Source of the DNA: an uncultured Prevotellaceae bacterium
Lineage (GTDB): Bacteria; Bacteroidota; Bacteroidia; Bacteroidales; Bacteroidaceae
Length of the DNA: 64,000 nt
Assembly: GCA_902800495.1 (NCBI GenBank)
Contig: CADCET010000006.1
Span: 1-64,000, forward strand
Reading direction: 5' to 3'
Both the position numbers and the translations under genes were made by a program. Every line of letters starts with the position of its first letter. Position 1 is the first letter of the stretch. Below, piece by piece: positions 32,848 to 40,052 of the stretch. The notes under the pieces are model-generated. The model was not told the DNA's origin, did not search any database, and saw nothing but the letters and a program-made list of their open reading frames with translations.

Positions 32848-33144
32848 TTATTTAGCGGACAACACTTTATACCTCCGCTGAAGCGCCACTAAAACGCTAC
32901 GTTCTGCCAACGGGTTCAGTCCACGAAACGTCGTGCGACGCTTTAATTCTGCCAAAGGCATTTCCAAAAGCAGTTTTGCGATACATTCATCAGCAAAAGA
33001 GTTGGAGACGACATTAACTCCCGTAAAATCAAGGACAACTTTCTCGTCGCCATTAATAAGGGGTAATAGTTTCTGCCGAAGCTTCTGCCCCATATCACGT
33101 GTTCCGAAGTCCGTGCCGTATTCTATAAATTTAAATTCTACCAT
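32848..33144 (-). CDS. STAS-like domain protein (DUF4325 type)
   Basis: 98 aa. The sequence FGTRDMGQKLRQKLLPLINGDEKVVLDFTGV (cited by parts) and VNVVSNSFADECIAKLLLEM match the STAS-like DUF4325 fold, in which the serine of the SNSFADE segment marks the site comparable to the anti-sigma antagonist phospho-serine. Such proteins are thought to act in partner-switching-like regulation. The start overlaps the 53-aa upstream gene (ATGGTAG), so the two are translated together. DUF853 ATPase follows 27 bp downstream. Confidence 0.82.
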   Translation of the reverse strand: MVEFKFIEYGTDFGTRDMGQKLRQKLLPLINGDEKVVLDFTGVNVVSNSFADECIAKLLLEMPLAELKRRTTFRGLNPLAERSVLVALQRRYKVLSAK

Positions 33145-33299
33145 AACGATTCCAATTCTTCCGTTTCTACAAAAGCCTCATTAAATTCTTCAGCAGCATC
33201 AGCTCGATAAACATCATTTAGCGTCTGAGCGTCAAACACGTCTATTGAGACATTCTTCGTCCCCTTGAAATACGTATCCAAAATGAATGCTACATCCAT
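33138..33299 (-). CDS. 53-aa protein coupled to the STAS-like gene
   Basis: ATG at 33299 opens a 53-residue acidic protein beginning MDVAFILDTYFKGTKNVSID and ending in EELESLW. Its stop overlaps the STAS-like start codon (ATGGTAG). A good -7 box stands 32 bp upstream on the same strand. No family recognised; the middle (FDAQTLNDVYRADAAEEFNEAF) is acidic and probably helical. Coupling and promoter position support it as a real gene and as a functional partner of the STAS-like protein. Confidence 0.7.
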   Translation of the reverse strand: MDVAFILDTYFKGTKNVSIDVFDAQTLNDVYRADAAEEFNEAFVETEELESLW

Positions 33300-33331
33300 A
33301 ACGTTTTTTGTTGCCTCTCGTTATTTTTGTG

Positions 33332-33339
33332 CAAAGATA
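33332..33339 (-). promoter_or_regulatory. -7 box for the 53-aa/STAS-like operon
   Basis: Minus strand TATCTTTG followed by CAC, with TTTC about 18-20 bp further upstream as a weak -33 box. Confidence 0.7.
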
Positions 33340-33442
33340 GGAAATAATGCTGAAATAGAAAAGCATTTTTCGTAGATTAACGCAGATAAGCCCATAAATA
33401 AAGACAAATGAGTGCAATTTGAGTAACTTTCGCCAAGAGGCT

Positions 33443-33619
33443 CTACGCAAATCGAGGCAGATTGCGGAACGACTTAGGTCTCTTATTCGTAACCCGATTG
33501 GGCTACGACCGAAAGTTAAACTTTCTTAGCCAACTACGCAAATCAAGGCTTTTCTCGGCAGTTCGAACCGTTTTCACATTTCGTGTTTTTCTTTCCTAAA
33601 TCTGCTGCGATTTGCGTAG
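33443..33619. repeat. Repeat-rich segment near mobilisation remnant, possible oriT relic
   Basis: CTACGCAAATC occurs at 33443-33453 and 33534-33544 and inverted (GATTTGCGTAG) at 33609-33619. GAAAGTT-A-AACTTTC (33511-33525) is a perfect inverted repeat. The stretch 33447-33500, ending in CTCTTATTCGTAACCCGATT, has a second copy at 39883-39935. Proximity to a mobilisation-protein remnant suggests an old transfer origin or element end; this is inference. Confidence 0.5.
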
Positions 33620-34604
33620 CCATTTATTCCCAGCAAGGTATTACTTTTGCAGCCCAGCAAATTTCCGCACATGAATATTATCGCAGCCTGATTGCACAGG
33701 GCGAGGACTTACAGGCGAACATCACTCAACTACTGACAAAGGTGGATAAGGCACAGCATACCATTGACGAAGCAAAAGAGGCAAAAAAAGGTAATCGATG
33801 AAGCAGCCCAAGCCAAGCAGGAACTTGTACGTATCAAGTCTGCGATTAAGCGAGAGCAAAGACATGCTTGCATGGTCGTTGCCGAGTGTGAGCAGACTCG
33901 GCTGAAAGCCAAGGCAGAGGCAATAACGGAGGAACTAAAGAACTCTGCCACTAAGACCGCAACCACAGCACTCAACGGAATCAATTCTCTTCTTGGTGGT
34001 AACAAGGTGAATCGACTGGAGAAAGAAAACAAGGAACTTACAAATGAGGTGGAGGAATTGAACGGGCAGATAATAAAACTACACGATGATATGCAGAAGA
34101 TGAAGGACAACTACACAAGGGAAATGAATAGAGCCAACGAGCAGCACCTACAGGAAGTCAACAGCCTAAAACAGATTCTCGATAAGGCATACCAGTGGTT
34201 CCCGAGTTTCAAGCAGTTCCTCAGCATGGAGCGTGAGTGTCTGCAATATGGTTTCAGCGAGGAACAGATGGATAAACTGCTGCATGGTCACACTATCAAC
34301 AATAGTGGCTGGCTTCACTCCAATGAGTACAGACGGAATGCCCTTGCTGATAAATGTTTCGGCACAAGTGATAAGAGACGAGAAGCGTAATCTGTTTCTG
34401 CTTATCAATGACATACCCATTACTCAATGGTTCCGAGAGCAGTATAGTAATAAACTTGAAAAGAAATCGGGATTACATATATTGCAAAAGCGACCTCAGA
34501 ATAAACGATTTCTGGGGTCGTTGACTTTTTTATATCTTGAAGAAAATAAATCTAATGGCTATGAGAAGTGTTGGGACAATTTGATGTTGATTTGTTCTCA
34601 TTAG
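33583..34604 (+). pseudogene. Frameshifted C-terminal remnant of a mobilisation (MobV/Pre-like) protein
   Basis: Three frames must be joined: an opening segment (FPKSAA … QQISAHEYYRSLIAQGEDLQ), a central coiled coil (33764-34390, NRLEKENKELTNEVEELNGQ), and a tail in a third frame (RDEKRNLFLLINDIPITQWFREQ, cited in part). This order, with a YYxxLxAxGEDLQ start, long coiled coil, WFPSF segment and I-WF-Q tail, recalls the C-terminal half of Bacteroides mobilisation proteins. The first shift falls at a run of seven A near 33780; the second near 34370. The catalytic N-terminal relaxase domain is missing. The 3' end overlaps the convergent MORN gene by about 50 bp. Family assignment is from memory and moderate. 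Confidence 0.6.
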
Positions 34605-35703
34605 AAGAGTCTGGAAAACTCTTTCCTTTTGCTTTCCATTTTGTACGTAAATCTTTCATTTTTTGTTGCCATTGCTTAATTTCATTCCTTGTAGCAGAAC
34701 GTCCACCATAGAAATGGGCTGACAACATACCATCATAGTTACTCCATGTTTGTTTATCTGTATTGTAACTTTGCTGCTCACCAAGATTGTATTTATTGCC
34801 ATTTGTTGAAGATGATGCTTGAGCAGCAGTTCCTGCATGGTCATTGCCCGAAGAAACATTCATTGAAAATGAACCAGATTCCTCACTCGTGCTTGCACTC
34901 CCATAAGAAGATGTACCATTTCCATAATTCTGTATCTGTTGTACGTTACTTGCTACTTGTGCCATACCATTGGCGAAATCTCCAAAAGCATTCAGTAAAT
35001 CTTGTCTTGCCTTTCTTCTTTCCTCTCTACGTCGTTCGCGGCGGTTGCTGAGATTTGCGCTATTATCAAGTTCCGTGTAGAGACCATCTTCAACCTTGAA
35101 TGTAGCCCAACCGACTGATGGGAAGAGCATTAGCCCTAATCCGTATTGGATTCCTTCCTTACTTTCTACTATGGTAAAGCATTCATCATCATAATATATT
35201 CCGAAACCATTGGGCAAACTGGATGCTACTTCACCGACATATATCTCGCCTTCGTCATCGTGTTTGAATTCAAGGAACGAGAATTTTCGTAATGTATCTG
35301 GATAAGTAGTTAATTGTCCACAAGGCTTGTCATTTTCGAAACGCCCATCATAGATTAGTTGCCCTAATTTGTTATATAGACGTCCATTCCCGTATTTTTT
35401 CCCGTTTAACCATCTACCTATGTATATGAATCCCTCGCCACAATTTTCAATATTTTTATTCTTTGGAGCGACTTGCATACCTTTGCCATTGAATTTATTA
35501 TGACTGAAATAGCCTACATATACACTATTATTCTTTAATCTAAGCACTCCTAATCCACTCCGAGTTTTACCATTGTCCAGGGTTACGCCCATATAAGAGG
35601 TAGATTTATCTGGGAAAAACAATTCAATTAAGTCTTGTGCTGCCATATCAGATGACAGCACAAGACTAAAGAACATCAATAATACGATTTTTCTCTTCAG
35701 CAT
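34552..35703 (-). CDS. Exported MORN-repeat protein
   Basis: 383 aa with a signal peptide (MLKRKIVLLMFFSLVLSSDMAAQ). Four MORN-like repeats are visible: YVGYFSHNKFNGKGMQ, YIGRWLNGKKYGNGRLY, YDGRFENDKPCGQLTTY and YVGEVASSLPNGFGIYY (residues about 60-175). A basic helical stretch (RRERRREERRKARQDL) and a Ser/Asn/Gly-rich region follow. It is the last gene of a minus-strand run of exported proteins starting at 38301. MORN repeats usually mediate membrane or protein contact; no specific role is inferable. Confidence 0.8.
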   Translation of the reverse strand: MLKRKIVLLMFFSLVLSSDMAAQDLIELFFPDKSTSYMGVTLDNGKTRSGLGVLRLKNNSVYVGYFSHNKFNGKGMQVAPKNKNIENCGEGFIYIGRWLNGKKYGNGRLYNKLGQLIYDGRFENDKPCGQLTTYPDTLRKFSFLEFKHDDEGEIYVGEVASSLPNGFGIYYDDECFTIVESKEGIQYGLGLMLFPSVGWATFKVEDGLYTELDNSANLSNRRERRREERRKARQDLLNAFGDFANGMAQVASNVQQIQNYGNGTSSYGSASTSEESGSFSMNVSSGNDHAGTAAQASSSTNGNKYNLGEQQSYNTDKQTWSNYDGMLSAHFYGGRSATRNEIKQWQQKMKDLRTKWKAKGKSFPDSSNENKSTSNCPNTSHSH

Positions 35704-35746
35704 CTAAATTTTGAATTTAGTCATTACAAATTGTGAATGGTTTGAA

Positions 35747-36289
35747 TCATTCATACTCAAATACATCCTTTATCTTCTTTGCGGCCTTTTGATATTCCTT
35801 CTCCGTCAGTTCTTTGTATTCGAGTTTATTATAAGTCCCATCTTGTATTCTGACAAAATATGTCTCACCATCTTCTAAATTTAGAGTGATACTGGGACCT
35901 TTTGTCCATTTCCCGTCTACCTTTACAAGAGTGCTTATCATCGTATTGCCCGCATTTTTGAATGTACACTTGCAGACTGCCTTTGAGTATAAGTGAATTC
36001 GTCCACCGTTTTTCGATTTAGTCAAAGTACAAGGTAAATCCTTTGATCCCTCGTTGGCACCTTCGAAAACGAGATGAATAGTGGATTCCAATTCGCCACC
36101 ATAGGCCCTTTTAAGGTTTTTACTAAGAGCTTCCGCAGCTTGTGCATCAATTTCGTCGAACTTGCCACCAACGGATTTTGGGGTATAATCAGCATGTTCT
36201 CCATCTTTGAGCAGATAGACCGTACATTGGGCACTGGCAGTTACACTTATGGCCAGTGTCAGCATAATCATTAATACTTTCTTTTTCAT
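35747..36289 (-). CDS. Exported protein of unknown function
   Basis: 180 aa with a signal peptide (MKKKVLMIMLTLAISVTASAQ). The mature part has mixed beta-strand pattern (IHLVFEGANEG, VCKCTFKNAGNTMISTLVKVDG) and a charged helical C-terminus (KEYQKAAKKIKDVFEYE). Two nearby cysteines (CKC) stand out. No family is recognised. It is third to last in the exported-protein operon and begins 33 bp after its upstream neighbour. Confidence 0.7.
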   Translation of the reverse strand: MKKKVLMIMLTLAISVTASAQCTVYLLKDGEHADYTPKSVGGKFDEIDAQAAEALSKNLKRAYGGELESTIHLVFEGANEGSKDLPCTLTKSKNGGRIHLYSKAVCKCTFKNAGNTMISTLVKVDGKWTKGPSITLNLEDGETYFVRIQDGTYNKLEYKELTEKEYQKAAKKIKDVFEYE

Positions 36290-36322
36290 AATTTTTGATT
36301 TTTACTTATTACTATTTTACTG

Positions 36323-37102
36323 TTAAAACTCATAAACAAAGCATATATCTACGTCACCAGGTACTCGGTCATAAATATCCAGATAGTTTTTTGCGGAAAG
36401 TTTAATGAAAGTCCATGCCAGTTTCCTGAAACCAGCCTTTGGCTCATTCATACTTGACGAGTATAGCTGTCCTCTTGTTATCCAAGTGAGGACTTCTTGT
36501 ACAAGTTCATTGTCTGATTTCATTTTTGGTAGTTTTGACCATTTTAGTGCACCAAGCCCATTGCTTTTTCCAAGTCCACCTAAATAGAATACGGCGAGTT
36601 CCTCCAACTCTTTATCCCCAGGAAGGAACCAGCCTTCACCTTGTTCTTTGGCTGCATAGAAAGTCGGAAAGAAGTCCTTCATGGAAATTCCCTTTTCTTC
36701 ACAGAACGCATTTACCTGTTTGGCATTCACTTTGCCGTTATCAGAAAGTCGTCCTACAAGTTCCGTGTAAAGTGGTCTCAGTTCTTTGTCCTTTTTGAAT
36801 ACTATTGCAGTACCTTGCGAATTAAAATACTCTTTAAGATGCGCAACCTCCTCGGATGAAAGTTTGCCTTCTTCGGACATATTATCTATGACCTTTGTCA
36901 TTCTTTTGGAATACTTGCTCAGTCCAAAAGTATGATTATTCCGAGGAATTGTCATTGCCAATCCATGCTCGCCTGTTTGGTCTATGCTGAACACAAATGC
37001 AGGCACACCATTTATTTCGATATAGTCGCCCAATTTCTTTTGGGCATCAGCTCCAATGCAACCTACCAGTATCAGAGCGAAAGTGATAACTATTCTATTC
37101 AT
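36323..37102 (-). CDS. Exported protein with a WFLP-type domain
   Basis: 259 aa, signal peptide MNRIVITFALILVGCIGADAQ. Residues about 155-260 contain EGWFLPGDKELEELAVF, a pattern like the W-x-LP-x-x-x-EL motif of DUF1566/formylglycine-like surface domains. The first half (YIEINGVPAFVFSIDQTGEHG) is common in Bacteroidales exported proteins that show a short beta-hairpin before this domain. Function unknown. 18 bp separate it from the cysteine-rich gene upstream, so it is very likely in the same transcript. Confidence 0.72.
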   Translation of the reverse strand: MNRIVITFALILVGCIGADAQKKLGDYIEINGVPAFVFSIDQTGEHGLAMTIPRNNHTFGLSKYSKRMTKVIDNMSEEGKLSSEEVAHLKEYFNSQGTAIVFKKDKELRPLYTELVGRLSDNGKVNAKQVNAFCEEKGISMKDFFPTFYAAKEQGEGWFLPGDKELEELAVFYLGGLGKSNGLGALKWSKLPKMKSDNELVQEVLTWITRGQLYSSSMNEPKAGFRKLAWTFIKLSAKNYLDIYDRVPGDVDICFVYEF

Positions 37103-37120
37103 ATTATTTCTGTTATTAGT

Positions 37121-37474
37121 TTAATCATGTTTGGGATGGCCACAATTCTCACAATCAGAATTGAAGACACCCTTCTTAACATATTTGAGGCAGAGGCATC
37201 CACCCCACGTACATTTGTACTTGTTGCCAGTAAATGAAGGATTAGATTTCTGAATGTATCCCTTTCCCTTGCATCTTGCGCAAAGTTTAAATCCATAGCC
37301 TCCACAAGAAATGCAATTCTGATAAACGTAGTTTCCCCATGGATCTAAAACAACAACGACCTTTGCTCCGTTACACGAGGAACAAACGAATTTTCCATAT
37401 CCTTCACATAGTCCACAAACAACTGAAGCACCAAAAGCAATAGACCATGTTAGGCAAGCAATTAATAAAAACAA
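37121..37474 (-). CDS. Exported cysteine-rich protein, start possibly frameshifted
   Basis: 117 aa from a TTG at 37474. Four CxxC pairs in a DnaJ-like zinc-binding layout are visible: CGLCEGYGKFVCSSCNG and CISCGGYGFKLCARCKGKG, with C-x-C and CENCGH near the end. The frame opens with FLLIACLTWSIAFGA, a signal-peptide core lacking its basic start. An ATG at 37487 with MKKE lies 13 nt upstream, one base out of frame; removing one base from the A-run would give MKKELFLLIACLTWSIAFGA. Either TTG initiation or a real frameshift/sequencing error explains it. It belongs to the exported-protein operon. Confidence 0.65.
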   Translation of the reverse strand: MFLLIACLTWSIAFGASVVCGLCEGYGKFVCSSCNGAKVVVVLDPWGNYVYQNCISCGGYGFKLCARCKGKGYIQKSNPSFTGNKYKCTWGGCLCLKYVKKGVFNSDCENCGHPKHD

Positions 37475-37512
37475 TTTCCTTTTTCATATTGATAATAGTT
37501 TTAAGTTGCTTT

Positions 37513-38301
37513 TTAGAATGCATATCCCAGCCTTACTTGCAGCTTGTCACAGAAGAACGAGTTGTCTCCCTCGAATATTGAGACGAAACCACGCTGATAA
37601 TTCAAGTCAACGTTGAAATGGCCAAACCAGAAGCCCACTCCGCCAATCACACCGAAGTCATAGCTCCTGTAGCCGTCAAGGTCGCCGATGTCAACAGAAT
37701 TGTCGGTGTTTGTGTCCTTGATGTTGTTTCCGTATTTCGACGTGCTGTAAACGTGGTCTTCAAATTCTGTCTTGTACTTGCCCATGAAGTCGTAGCTGGC
37801 AAAGCCGCCGACATGAACGTCCACGGCCATTTTGTCATTAAGCAAGAACTTGTAACCGATGTTAATCGGCGAAAGTTGGGCGTTGAAAGCATTGAGTGTC
37901 TGAGTTTGCGCCTTGGTATGAGAATCGTAGCCGCCAGAAACCTTTGACGATGCGCCATAGCTCCAGTTGGCCTCCGTCTTATAGCCGCGCATGGCAACAC
38001 CTAACTCCATGCCCCAATAGACAGGGCCAGAGCCGAACGACTTGTTGAAACCGATGGAGAGATTGGCACCGAGAGCACGTTTGAAGTCACCGCTACTGCT
38101 CCATTTGCTGTTCGGCTTTTGTTTCTCCCAGCCGTCCTTCGTGGCATCCACGCCGTCGCCCGAAACCCCGTTCAAGCTGGCACCAGCCCTGACAATCCAA
38201 ACCGTTTTCCCAGACGTAAATCCATCGGGAAGTTGAGTAACCTGGGCCTGCGCTGCAAGCCCTGATGTGCACACGAGTAATGAAAATAAGTACTTCTTCA
38301 T
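37513..38301 (-). CDS. Outer-membrane beta-barrel protein
   Basis: 262 aa from the ATG at 38301 (MKKYLFSLLVCTSGLAAQAQ signal peptide); the longer frame begins with residues lacking signal character. Alternating hydrophobic strands such as LGANLSIGFNKSF, MAVDVHVGGFASYDF, YDFGVIGGVGFWFGH, FNVDLNYQRGF and a terminal LQVRLGYAF point to a porin-like barrel. The C-terminal aromatic residue fits BAM-dependent insertion. It is first in a five-gene run of exported proteins. A long structured segment (38377-38558) lies in its probable 5' leader. Confidence 0.85.
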   Translation of the reverse strand: MKKYLFSLLVCTSGLAAQAQVTQLPDGFTSGKTVWIVRAGASLNGVSGDGVDATKDGWEKQKPNSKWSSSGDFKRALGANLSIGFNKSFGSGPVYWGMELGVAMRGYKTEANWSYGASSKVSGGYDSHTKAQTQTLNAFNAQLSPINIGYKFLLNDKMAVDVHVGGFASYDFMGKYKTEFEDHVYSTSKYGNNIKDTNTDNSVDIGDLDGYRSYDFGVIGGVGFWFGHFNVDLNYQRGFVSIFEGDNSFFCDKLQVRLGYAF

Positions 38302-38376
38302 AACTAATATCGTTTTAGTAGTTAAACATTTGAATACAAACGGACAGGCACAAAAGAATGGCGTGGCCATCCTTAT

Positions 38377-38558
38377 GCACTTTACCTAAGGGGTGAGCTT
38401 GAGAATTTGGAACCCCTGTCTACATATAAGAATGCTTCCACGCCAAGGCGTGTGCATAGCTATGCATGTAGACGGGGAGTACCATTCTTTGGCTTTTCCC
38501 TTTGCTGTTATAACGTACTTATTCCAAATCAGGTTCTCAAGCTACTTCGGTAAAGTGC
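38377..38558 (-). ncRNA. Candidate structured RNA or long leader (182 nt)
   Basis: The 182-bp segment folds back on itself: outer arms 38377-38412 and 38522-38558 pair over most of their length (GCACTTTACC…AGCTTGAGAA…TTTGGAA), inner arms 38413-38425 and 38466-38477 pair again, and the centre holds a GCATAGCTATGC palindrome. A minus-strand -7 box TATCTTTG (38610-38617) points to minus-strand transcription toward the beta-barrel gene. It could be a free 6S-like RNA (similar length and long bulged hairpin) or a cis-acting 5' leader of the exported-protein operon. Neither is proven; the rest of 38302-38376 shows nothing. Confidence 0.45.
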
Positions 38559-38609
38559 GAAATAAAAGCTAATGCATCTGCGACTCGGGATTTCTCCCCC
38601 AAGCCGCTG

Positions 38610-38617
38610 CAAAGATA
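38610..38617 (-). promoter_or_regulatory. -7 box for structured RNA / exported-protein operon
   Basis: Minus strand TATCTTTG followed by CAGC. No convincing -33 box was found at the usual distance. Confidence 0.6.
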
Positions 38618-38667
38618 ATGAAAATTTGGCAATTGTGATTAACTTTAGTAAGAAATTTGCTAAAATA

Positions 38668-38699
38668 GTTGCAGAATTAACAAAAAAGCATTATATTTG
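38668..38699 (+). promoter_or_regulatory. Promoter upstream of the Abi RNA/gene
   Basis: GTTG (38668-38671), a 20-bp spacer and TATATTTG (38692-38699). The expected start point near 38705 leaves about 100 nt before the Abi ATG. Confidence 0.75.
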
Positions 38700-38704
38700 C
38701 ACCC

Positions 38705-38796
38705 GAAAATATGAAGATTCTCGGATAAGTCGTCCGAAATTAAACGATAACAGAACCCGTCGGCATCCCGTAGATCTGCTGGCGGGTCACCTTTTT
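38705..38796 (+). ncRNA. Candidate AbiF-associated small RNA with terminator
   Basis: Between the promoter and the Abi ATG lies about 90 nt that folds into a short hairpin (TCGGA 38721-38725 / TCCGA 38733-38737) and a second hairpin with an 11-bp stem including two wobble pairs (38755-38765 with 38777-38787), followed by CAC and TTTTT (38792-38796). The second hairpin plus T-run is terminator-like and ends 12 bp before the ATG. A conserved abiF RNA motif is known beside genes of this family; whether this segment matches its consensus cannot be checked here. The layout resembles RNA-antitoxin/toxin loci where a terminator meters toxin expression. Confidence 0.6.
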
Positions 38797-38808
38797 ATAT
38801 AGACAGCA

Positions 38809-39732
38809 ATGAGCAATCAGAAGCCACGTACGATAGAAGAGCAAATCAAGCTGCTACGTTCAAGAGGAATGCAGTTCAGTAGTGAAGAGTATGCGAAGGA
38901 ATGTCTGTCGCATATCAGTTACTTCCGTCTGAAATACTATTGGACGGATATGATTGACGAAGAAACGGAACATGACTTCCTTGAAGACGCTTCTTTTGAT
39001 GACGTGATTGCCCGATATAACTTTGACCGCAGTCTCCGTTTGATTCTCTTTGATGCCATTGAGATTATAGAGGTGGCACTGAGGGCGAAGATTATCAACC
39101 ATCTGTCACAGGCAAAGGACAGTGGGCTTTGGTATCTGGATGAATCTCTCTTTGAAAAGATGGAGTACTACGAGGACTTCCTGCTTGACCTCAAGTATGA
39201 GTTTGAGCGTAGTACGGAACCCTTTGCCAAAGAATACATAGCCAAGCACACCAATTGGGATAGCGAGTCGATGGAAGGTGACAATCCTGATGCATGGATG
39301 ATACTGGAAGTTGCCACATTCGGCACACTATCAAAGATGTACAAGAACCTGAAGAGTCAGTTGCCCCAACGCGCCACTATTGCTAACGAGTTTGGACTAT
39401 ACTCTGCTAAGGAACTTTCCAGTTGGTTAGAGGCAATTTCCGTTTTGCGAAACATCATCGCCCATCATTCGCGTCTTTGGAACAGGAGCCTTGCCAAGCA
39501 GCCTATGAACATCAAGGGACATCGCGACAAGTGGTTAAACACCCCATTTACAGACAATCAGAAAAAGAAGCCCTACGGAGTTATCACGGCAATGCTTTAT
39601 CTCTGCAATGCCATATATCCAGAGAATCAAATCAAGGCAAAGATTCTTTCCCTGCTGGATAATAGCAAAGATATTCCCTACGGCAAGTTAGGCTTTACAG
39701 GCAACTGGCGAAGCGAACCGATATGGAAGTAA
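38809..39732 (+). CDS. Abi_2 (AbiD/AbiF) abortive-infection protein, HEPN type
   Basis: 307 aa, the usual size of the AbiD/AbiF group. The N-terminus has the family block LLRSRGMQFSSEEYAKECLSHISYFRLKYY (cited in part: SHISYFRLKYY, residues 34-44). The predicted HEPN RNase motif is R-x4-H in VLRNIIAHHSRLWNR: Arg214, Asn215, His219, with RLWNR following as in the family. Such proteins cause growth arrest or death on phage infection, probably by cutting RNA. It is monocistronic, preceded by a promoter, a small RNA and a terminator-like hairpin, and followed by another strong promoter with no ORF. Confidence 0.9.
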   Translation: MSNQKPRTIEEQIKLLRSRGMQFSSEEYAKECLSHISYFRLKYYWTDMIDEETEHDFLEDASFDDVIARYNFDRSLRLILFDAIEIIEVALRAKIINHLSQAKDSGLWYLDESLFEKMEYYEDFLLDLKYEFERSTEPFAKEYIAKHTNWDSESMEGDNPDAWMILEVATFGTLSKMYKNLKSQLPQRATIANEFGLYSAKELSSWLEAISVLRNIIAHHSRLWNRSLAKQPMNIKGHRDKWLNTPFTDNQKKKPYGVITAMLYLCNAIYPENQIKAKILSLLDNSKDIPYGKLGFTGNWRSEPIWK

Positions 39733-39760
39733 AGAGGACTGCTAATTAGTCCTATTTTAT

Positions 39761-39791
39761 TTTGCCGTCTCATTTATTCTGTGTACCTTTG
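39761..39791 (+). promoter_or_regulatory. Near-consensus promoter 3' of the Abi gene
   Basis: TTTG (39761-39764), exactly 19 bp, TACCTTTG (39784-39791). It starts 28 bp after the Abi stop and drives no recognisable ORF before the repeat element R2. Confidence 0.8.
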
Positions 39792-39795
39792 TCCC

Positions 39796-39935
39796 CGACA
39801 ATGAGCCATTGAAACAGGCTGGTGGCTTAGCGTCGGGAGTTCTTTGACTAGCAAAGCGTGCATAGCACGTTACATTGACAAGCAAATCAAAGCAGAATGC
39901 GGAATTGAGAACCGTCTCTTATTCGTAACCCGATT
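39796..39935 (+). ncRNA. Candidate noncoding RNA or oriT relic downstream of Abi
   Basis: Immediately after the promoter, CCCGAC…GAGCC pairs with GGCTT…GTCGGG around a 16-nt loop; then CTTTG/CAAAG and CGTGC-ATA-GCACG hairpins follow. The last 53 bp (39883-39935, ending CTCTTATTCGTAACCCGATT) are a diverged copy of 33447-33500, next to the mobilisation remnant. No ORF is present. Alternatives are a small RNA working with the Abi protein, or a mobilisation origin left by an element; the shared segment favours the second, the promoter the first. Confidence 0.45.
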
Positions 39936-40052
39936 TTTCCTCAATCCCTCAAACTGCCTTTATTTACAAAAGGTTTGCGGTTTTATCCAATTTTACGAAA
40001 TATAATTGAAAGGAACAAGCGTTTTCATCACAAATCCACATTTTTGAGATTT

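Noticed and set aside
33583-34604. Retron or reverse-transcriptase locus
   Set aside because: Structured repeats lie nearby, but no reverse-transcriptase motif (such as YxDD) is present in any frame; the coiled-coil protein fits a mobilisation remnant better.
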